A stretch of DNA of 12,092 nt from an uncultured Oscillospiraceae bacterium (GTDB lineage Bacteria; Bacillota_A; Clostridia; Oscillospirales; Oscillospiraceae): positions 1 to 12,092 of the forward strand of contig CAAGIU010000513.1 of the NCBI GenBank assembly GCA_900770015.1, given 5' to 3'. The position numbers were made by a program, and so were the translations under genes. Positions 7,577 through 12,092 of this stretch are shown one piece after another. Position 1 is the stretch's first letter. Every line of letters begins with the position of its first letter. The notes under the pieces were generated by a model. It worked only from the letters and a program-made list of their open reading frames with translations, did not search any database and was not told the origin of the DNA.

Positions 7577-8950
7577 ATGGAAACAAAGGAGAAAAAACGG
7601 GGAGAAGCCGCCCCGAGAAAACGCCCCGCCGCCAAGGCTGCCCCGGCCGGAGGAAAAACTGCGAGAACATCTGCCCCCAGACGGCAGCCTGCAAAGCGCA
7701 GCGCCGATCCACCGGTTTCCCGGGAATCGGATGAGGTGTTCATCCCCGCCGCGGAAAGCCGCGAGGAGCACAACCGCCCCCAGAACCGCAGCGGCAAATC
7801 CGCCGCCCCCCGGGGGAGGGCACCTGCCCGGAAAAGTTCCCCGGCAAAAAAAGGCAAAAAGCCCACAGAGGAACAGTATCAGCCCTACCGGAAGGCCAAC
7901 GCTGCACAGAAGCAGCTTCGCACCCGGAATTTTACGCTGCAGGTCCGCAGATTTTTCTCTTCCGAGAATCCGGTGGTAAAGCTGTTCCACCGTGAAGACC
8001 CTGCCGTCTTCGGCGAAAAGGCACCCGCGGACCCCAACGAGGCGAGAAAGGCAAAACGCGCCGCCGAGAAGGAAAAACGGCGCAGGCTGGCACAGCGCTG
8101 GAATATGCCGGCCACCATGTACATTCAGCCTGCCGCATTCAACAGCCGCCGCCTGGCGGTGCAGCTGCTGACCGTCCTGGCCGTGGTCATGGCGTTCGTG
8201 CTGGGTATGTCTGTGTTCTTCCGGGTCAAGACCATTACGGTGTCCGGCGCCAATGTCTACAGCGCCTGGACCATCCGGGAAAAGTCCGGCATTTCCGTGG
8301 GAGACAACCTGCTCACCTTCGGCAGAACCAAGGCCTCCGGCCAGATCATCGCCAATCTGCCGTATGTAAAAAGTGCCAGGATTGGAATAAAATTGCCGGA
8401 TACGGTTAATATTGAAATAGAGGAAGAGGCTGTCGTGTACTCCATTCAGGATCAGGACGGTGTGTGGTGGCTGATGAACTCCGACGGCAAGGTCGTGGAG
8501 CAGACCAGCTCCACAAATGCCAAATCCTATACCCAGGTGCTGGGCGTGACCCTCAGTGAGCCTCATGCCAGTGAGGCGGGCGTGGCCAAGGAGGATGTTC
8601 CCGCCACAACCGCTGATGCAGACGGCAGCGATCCCACCGCGACCACCGCCTATACCCCCACCCTGGTTACAGCCGCCCAGAGGCTCAACGCCGCACTGAA
8701 AATCCTGCAGGCGCTGGAGGACAATGATATCGTGGGTGATGCCGCCAGCGTGGATGTGAGTCAGCTGCAGGATATCATCCTGTGGTATGGCACCCAGTAT
8801 CAGGTAAACCTGGGCAGCATCGACCGGATCGATTACAAAATTGCCTATATGAAAAATGCCATTTTGCAGATGAGTGAGTACCAGACCGGCATCCTGGATG
8901 TGAGTTTTACCACATGGCCGGACTGCGCGGGCTTTACCCCGTTTGACTGA
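7577..8950 (+). CDS. divIB: Cell division protein DivIB/FtsQ with a very long basic cytoplasmic tail
   Basis: This bitopic division protein connects septal synthesis enzymes in the divisome. At 457 residues it is much longer than typical DivIB/FtsQ (about 260-280). Residues 1 to about 190 are predicted cytoplasmic, rich in Lys, Arg, Ala and Pro, and probably disordered in the first 100. One membrane segment lies at about 194-215. A POTRA domain follows at about 216-284 (RVKTITVSGANV, then an NLPYVKSARI stretch). The beta domain runs to the end and is interrupted by an Ala/Asp/Thr-rich stretch at about 329-360. AGGAGG at 7565-7570 is 6 bases before the ATG. The POTRA match and the position between murG and ftsZ support the call. 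The tail has no motif I recognise. Confidence 0.9.
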   Translation: METKEKKRGEAAPRKRPAAKAAPAGGKTARTSAPRRQPAKRSADPPVSRESDEVFIPAAESREEHNRPQNRSGKSAAPRGRAPARKSSPAKKGKKPTEEQYQPYRKANAAQKQLRTRNFTLQVRRFFSSENPVVKLFHREDPAVFGEKAPADPNEARKAKRAAEKEKRRRLAQRWNMPATMYIQPAAFNSRRLAVQLLTVLAVVMAFVLGMSVFFRVKTITVSGANVYSAWTIREKSGISVGDNLLTFGRTKASGQIIANLPYVKSARIGIKLPDTVNIEIEEEAVVYSIQDQDGVWWLMNSDGKVVEQTSSTNAKSYTQVLGVTLSEPHASEAGVAKEDVPATTADADGSDPTATTAYTPTLVTAAQRLNAALKILQALEDNDIVGDAASVDVSQLQDIILWYGTQYQVNLGSIDRIDYKIAYMKNAILQMSEYQTGILDVSFTTWPDCAGFTPFD

Positions 8951-8966
8951 TTTGTAATAAATTGCT

Positions 8967-8983
8967 GAAAAATCGAGATTTTC
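8967..8983. repeat. Short AT-rich inverted repeat next to the ftsZ -35 box
   Basis: AAAATC (8969-8974) and GATTTT (8977-8982) are exact reverse complements around a 2-base centre. An outer G/C pair can be added with one bulged A. The repeat sits 17 bases after the divIB stop and 3 bases before the -35 box of the ftsZ promoter. It is too weak for a good terminator hairpin. It could be an operator half-site pair or chance in AT-rich DNA. Confidence 0.3.
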
Positions 8984-8985
8984 TA

Positions 8986-9014
8986 TTGACCAAATCCCAT
9001 TTTCACGGTAGAAT
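8986..9014 (+). promoter_or_regulatory. Housekeeping (sigma-A type) promoter of ftsZ
   Basis: TTGACC (8986-8991) and TAGAAT (9009-9014) are separated by exactly 17 bases, each matching 5 of 6 consensus bases. They lie in the only AT-rich intergenic stretch between divIB and ftsZ. Transcription should start near 9021-9023, giving a leader of about 65 bases. No strong terminator ends the divIB unit, so read-through from upstream probably adds to this promoter. Confidence 0.8.
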
Positions 9015-9073
9015 AGAAAAGCATAAGTGAAAATAGGCGGCGATATCGGCTGCATTTTTGAGAAACGATACAT

Positions 9074-9080
9074 AGGAGGA
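9074..9080 (+). promoter_or_regulatory. Strong ribosome binding site of ftsZ
   Basis: AGGAGGA lies 7 bases before the ATG at 9088 and matches the 16S anti-Shine-Dalgarno core fully. It fixes the ftsZ start and fits the high expression suggested by codon use. Confidence 0.85.
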
Positions 9081-9087
9081 AGTAGAT

Positions 9088-10185
<1,098 letters not shown>

Positions 10186-10199
10186 TCGGATTTTTCCTG

Positions 10200-10229
10200 C
10201 ATCCCGACCCGCCCGGGTCGGGATGTTTT
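10200..10229 (+). terminator. Hairpin with short T-run after ftsZ (probable partial terminator)
   Basis: A perfect 11-bp GC-rich stem (10200-10210 with 10215-10225) closes a 4-base loop (GCCC) and is followed by TTTT (10226-10229). It starts 14 bases after the ftsZ stop. The T-run is short, and only 16 bases separate it from the next start codon. No promoter is visible between hairpin and gene, so some read-through is likely needed to express the methyltransferase and hslO. Confidence 0.75.
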
Positions 10230-10245
10230 GACGAAAGGAATAAAA

Positions 10246-10995
10246 ATGGGTGCATATGAAGCGCTGGCAGCCAGCTATGACCGGCTGACAAACGATGTGG
10301 ACTATGGCGCCACTGTGGATTTCTATTTTGAGATTCTGGAAAAGGAAAAGGTGCAGCCGAGGTCTGCCGCAGATCTGGCCTGCGGGACGGGCTCCGTGAC
10401 GGTGCTGCTGGCGCGAAGAGGCATTCCGGTGACCGGAGTTGATCTCTCAGAGGAAATGCTGACTGTGGCCCAGCAGAAGACCCAGGGGCTGGCTGTACCC
10501 CCGGTGTTTGTCCGTCAGAATCTGCGGGAGCTGTATCTCCCCCGGGGCGTGGACCTGGCGATCTGCGCACTGGACAGCCTGGATTACATCACGAACCCTG
10601 CCGACTGCGAAGCAGCCATCCGCAGGGTCTATAAAGCATTGAACCCCGGCGGTATTTTCATCTTCGATGTGAATACGCCGAAAAAACTCCGCGCCATGGA
10701 CGGACAGGTCTTCCTGGATGAGGATGACGATGTCTACTGCGTCTGGCGGGGAGAATTTGATGAGCAAACCAATATCTGTACCTATGGAATGGACCTGTTC
10801 CAGCGGGAGGGGAAAACATGGCGCCGTTCCTTTGAGGAGCACAGCGAGTATGCCTACTCCCGGGAGCAGCTGACCGGGTATCTGAAGGCTGCGGGTTTTT
10901 CCCATATCCGGGTCTATGGCGACCGCATTCTGGATGCACCGAAGCCAGGAGAGCAGCGAATCTATTTTAGCGCAAGGAAAGGAAAACGAAAATGA
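10246..10995 (+). CDS. Class I SAM-dependent methyltransferase, substrate unknown
   Basis: This 249-residue soluble protein has the Rossmann-type methyltransferase fold. Motif I reads DLACGTGS (43-50) and binds S-adenosylmethionine. VDLSEEML (65-72) supplies the acidic residue for the ribose. A motif IV-like region CALDSLDYI lies at 107-115, and post-motif NPGGIFIFDVN at 133-143. Nothing in the sequence identifies the methyl acceptor. I chose the ATG at 10246 because AAAGGA at 10234-10239 is 6 bases upstream. An in-frame TTG at 10228 would start inside the T-run of the terminator hairpin and is unlikely. The stop overlaps the hslO start by 4 bases (ATGA), so the two are co-translated. Placement between ftsZ and hslO does not by itself show a role in division. 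Confidence 0.88.
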   Translation: MGAYEALAASYDRLTNDVDYGATVDFYFEILEKEKVQPRSAADLACGTGSVTVLLARRGIPVTGVDLSEEMLTVAQQKTQGLAVPPVFVRQNLRELYLPRGVDLAICALDSLDYITNPADCEAAIRRVYKALNPGGIFIFDVNTPKKLRAMDGQVFLDEDDDVYCVWRGEFDEQTNICTYGMDLFQREGKTWRRSFEEHSEYAYSREQLTGYLKAAGFSHIRVYGDRILDAPKPGEQRIYFSARKGKRK

Positions 10996-11870
10996 AGGAT
11001 TATCTTGTTCGCGGCATGAGTATGGACGGATTTGTGAAGGTGGTTGCCATCCGATCCACCGAAATCGTCCGCAGAGCTGCTCAGATTCACGGAACCACTC
11101 CCAATGCCACCGCCGCCTTTGGCCGGGCGCTGACTGCGGCCTCCATGATGGGCAACATGCAGAAGGTGGACAATGGCTCCATGACCCTGCAGGTCCGCGG
11201 CGGCGGCCCCATCGGTACCATCACCGTGGTTTCCGATGCCGTGGGCAATGTCCGCGGCTGCGTCACGGAACCCAGAGTGCCGTTGGTGGAAAAGTATCCG
11301 GGAAAGCTGGATGTGGGTGCCACCGTGGGAACCGACGGTACACTGACGGTCATCCGGGATCTTCAGATGAAGGAGCCTTATATCGGTTCAACCCAGCTGG
11401 TCTCCGGTGAGATCGGCGACGATGTGACGGCCTATTTTGCCCAGAGTGAGCAGACCCCCACGGCCTGTGCCCTGGGTGTGCTGGTGGATCGGGATATGAG
11501 TGTCAAGGTGGCGGGCGGCTACCTGGTGCAGCTGCTGCCCGGCGCACCGGATGAGGTTATCGACAAGCTGGAGCAGGGCATCCAGCGCGCAGGTGCAGTG
11601 ACGCCCATGCTGGAGCAGGGAATGACTCCGGAGGATATTCTGGGCCAGGTCTGCGGCGATCTGGGTGTGGTATTTCTGGATACCGTGGAGGTGTGCTACA
11701 AATGCTACTGCTCCCGCAGCCGGGTGGAAAGCGCTCTGATCAGCCTGGGCAGAAAGGAATTGGCTGAGATCGCGCAGGAAGGAAAACCGTTTCCAGTGGA
11801 GTGCCAGTTCTGCGATACCGTCTACCGGTTTACCCCGGAGGAAATCCGCAGCCTGCTGAAAAAGATTTGA
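10992..11870 (+). CDS. hslO: Redox-regulated holdase chaperone Hsp33 (HslO)
   Basis: This cytoplasmic chaperone is inactive with zinc bound and becomes an ATP-independent holdase when its cysteines are oxidised, protecting unfolding proteins under oxidative and heat stress. It has 292 residues, the normal length. The N-terminal domain shows the RGGGPIGT (69-76) and GNVRGCV (85-91) family stretches. The C-terminal redox switch has CxC at C238/C240 and CxxC at C271/C274, a 30-residue gap within the known range. An additional cysteine, C235, sits three residues before the first zinc ligand. AAAGGA at 10978-10983 is 8 bases before the ATG, which overlaps the methyltransferase stop. A strong terminator follows 9 bases after the gene. 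Confidence 0.96.
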   Translation: MKDYLVRGMSMDGFVKVVAIRSTEIVRRAAQIHGTTPNATAAFGRALTAASMMGNMQKVDNGSMTLQVRGGGPIGTITVVSDAVGNVRGCVTEPRVPLVEKYPGKLDVGATVGTDGTLTVIRDLQMKEPYIGSTQLVSGEIGDDVTAYFAQSEQTPTACALGVLVDRDMSVKVAGGYLVQLLPGAPDEVIDKLEQGIQRAGAVTPMLEQGMTPEDILGQVCGDLGVVFLDTVEVCYKCYCSRSRVESALISLGRKELAEIAQEGKPFPVECQFCDTVYRFTPEEIRSLLKKI

Positions 11871-11879
11871 TTTTCATCC

Positions 11880-11908
11880 GAAAAAGGCGGGGATTTCCCG
11901 CCTTTTTC
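11880..11908. terminator. Intrinsic terminator after hslO, symmetric
   Basis: A perfect 12-bp inverted repeat (11880-11891 with 11897-11908) has a GGCGGG/CCCGCC core, a 5-base loop (GATTT), a five-A run on the left and a five-T run on the right. The A and T runs make it a possible terminator on both strands. It closes the methyltransferase-hslO unit and insulates the tRNA promoter downstream. Confidence 0.92.
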
Positions 11909-11922
11909 AGGAAAATAATTTG

Positions 11923-11944
11923 CGGAAAAAAATTGAAAAAACAG
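11923..11944 (+). promoter_or_regulatory. A-tract UP-like element of the tRNA promoter
   Basis: Two A-tracts, 7 bases (11926-11932) and 6 bases (11936-11941), lie about 40-56 bases before the predicted start at 11982. That is where UP elements bind the RNA polymerase alpha subunit. The tracts are spaced about one helical turn apart. Function is inferred from position and composition. Confidence 0.55.
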
Positions 11945-11945
11945 C

Positions 11946-11974
11946 TTGACAAAAAGGGGTTTACCGTGTATAAT
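11946..11974 (+). promoter_or_regulatory. Perfect consensus sigma-A promoter of the tRNA-Val gene
   Basis: TTGACA (11946-11951) and TATAAT (11969-11974) are both exact consensus with an optimal 17-base spacer. Predicted start is near 11982, giving a leader of about 34 bases before the mature tRNA. This is the strongest promoter in the window, as expected for stable RNA. Confidence 0.93.
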
Positions 11975-11984
11975 GAACCCCGTC

Positions 11985-12001
11985 GTTGAGGGAAACCCAA
12001 C
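11985..12001 (+). other. Small GNRA-loop hairpin in the tRNA leader
   Basis: GTTG (11985-11988) pairs with CAAC (11998-12001), and GG with CC. One A is bulged and the loop is GAAA, a stable GNRA tetraloop. It lies between the predicted start and the tRNA 5' end and could be a processing landmark. The stem is short, so this is tentative. Confidence 0.3.
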
Positions 12002-12015
12002 AGCAGCAAATACTC

Positions 12016-12091
12016 GGGAGCATAGCTCAGCTGGGAGAGCACATGCCTTACAAGCATGGGGTCACAGGTTCGAGCCCTGTTGTTCCCACCA
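12016..12091 (+). tRNA. tRNA-Val (anticodon UAC)
   Basis: The full cloverleaf can be folded. The acceptor stem GGGAGCA (12016-12022) pairs with TGTTCCC (12081-12087) through one G-U pair. The D stem is GCTC/GAGC (12025-12028, 12037-12040). The anticodon stem is CATGC/GCATG with loop CTTACAA, placing UAC at positions 34-36 (12049-12051). The T stem is ACAGG/CCTGT with loop TTCGAGC. The discriminator A (12088) is followed by an encoded CCA (12089-12091). Anticodon UAC reads GUN valine codons. The window ends one base later, so whether this is a single gene or the first of a tRNA cluster cannot be seen. Confidence 0.97.
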
Positions 12092-12092
12092 C

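Noticed and set aside
9037..9053. Palindrome CGATATCG in the ftsZ leader as a regulatory hairpin
   Set aside because: The 8-base palindrome cannot form a hairpin with a loop of normal size, and the flanking extension contains a mismatch.
6992..9073. A 693-codon open frame on the - strand opposite murG and divIB
   Set aside because: It lies fully under two genes with clear family motifs and good ribosome binding sites. Its translation is rich in His, Gly, Gln and Arg without any domain I recognise, as expected for the complement of GC-rich codons.
10228..10245. TTG at 10228 as the methyltransferase start
   Set aside because: It lies in the T-run of the hairpin with no ribosome binding site before it. 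The ATG at 10246 has one at the right distance and begins the conserved sequence.

Overview
This window is a division and cell wall (dcw) cluster from a Gram-positive-type bacterium, most likely a member of the Clostridia close to Oscillospiraceae/Ruminococcaceae. The reasons are the gene order (penicillin-binding protein, murE, murF, mraY, ftsW, murG, divIB, ftsZ), a class B PBP with two C-terminal PASTA domains, strong AGGAGG-type ribosome binding sites, GC-rich coding sequence (roughly 55-60 % by eye) and the absence of ftsA next to ftsZ. The DNPR motif of MurE points to meso-diaminopimelate in the peptidoglycan. Genus-level placement is not possible from reading alone. All genes are on the + strand.

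Bases 1-8950 look like one polycistronic unit. A PBP truncated by the window edge (1-1404) is followed by murE, murF, mraY, ftsW, murG and divIB, with gaps of 3-31 bases, or an 8-base overlap between murE and murF. Together they add the third residue (MurE) and D-Ala-D-Ala (MurF) to the UDP-MurNAc peptide, load it on undecaprenyl phosphate (MraY), add GlcNAc (MurG), polymerise glycan (FtsW) and cross-link it (PBP). DivIB scaffolds the septal complex. murD, murC, murB and ftsA are not in this stretch. A good extended -10 promoter candidate lies inside the end of murE.

Bases 8951-9087 hold a near-consensus housekeeping promoter and the leader of ftsZ. ftsZ (9088-10185) has codon use typical of a highly expressed gene. 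It is followed by a perfect 11-bp hairpin with a short T-run. Two translationally coupled genes come next: a class I SAM-dependent methyltransferase of unknown substrate and hslO, the Hsp33 redox chaperone. A strong intrinsic terminator ends that unit.

The last 180 bases carry a consensus promoter with an A-tract UP-like element, then a tRNA-Val (anticodon UAC, CCA encoded) that ends one base before the window edge.

I found no mobile element, CRISPR array, phage gene or clearly novel system. This is a core, mostly conventional region. The points worth a second look are the missing murD, the probable internal promoters, the very long cytoplasmic tail of DivIB, the atypical FtsZ tail, the leaky-looking hairpin before the methyltransferase, and an inverted repeat laid over the tRNA promoter.
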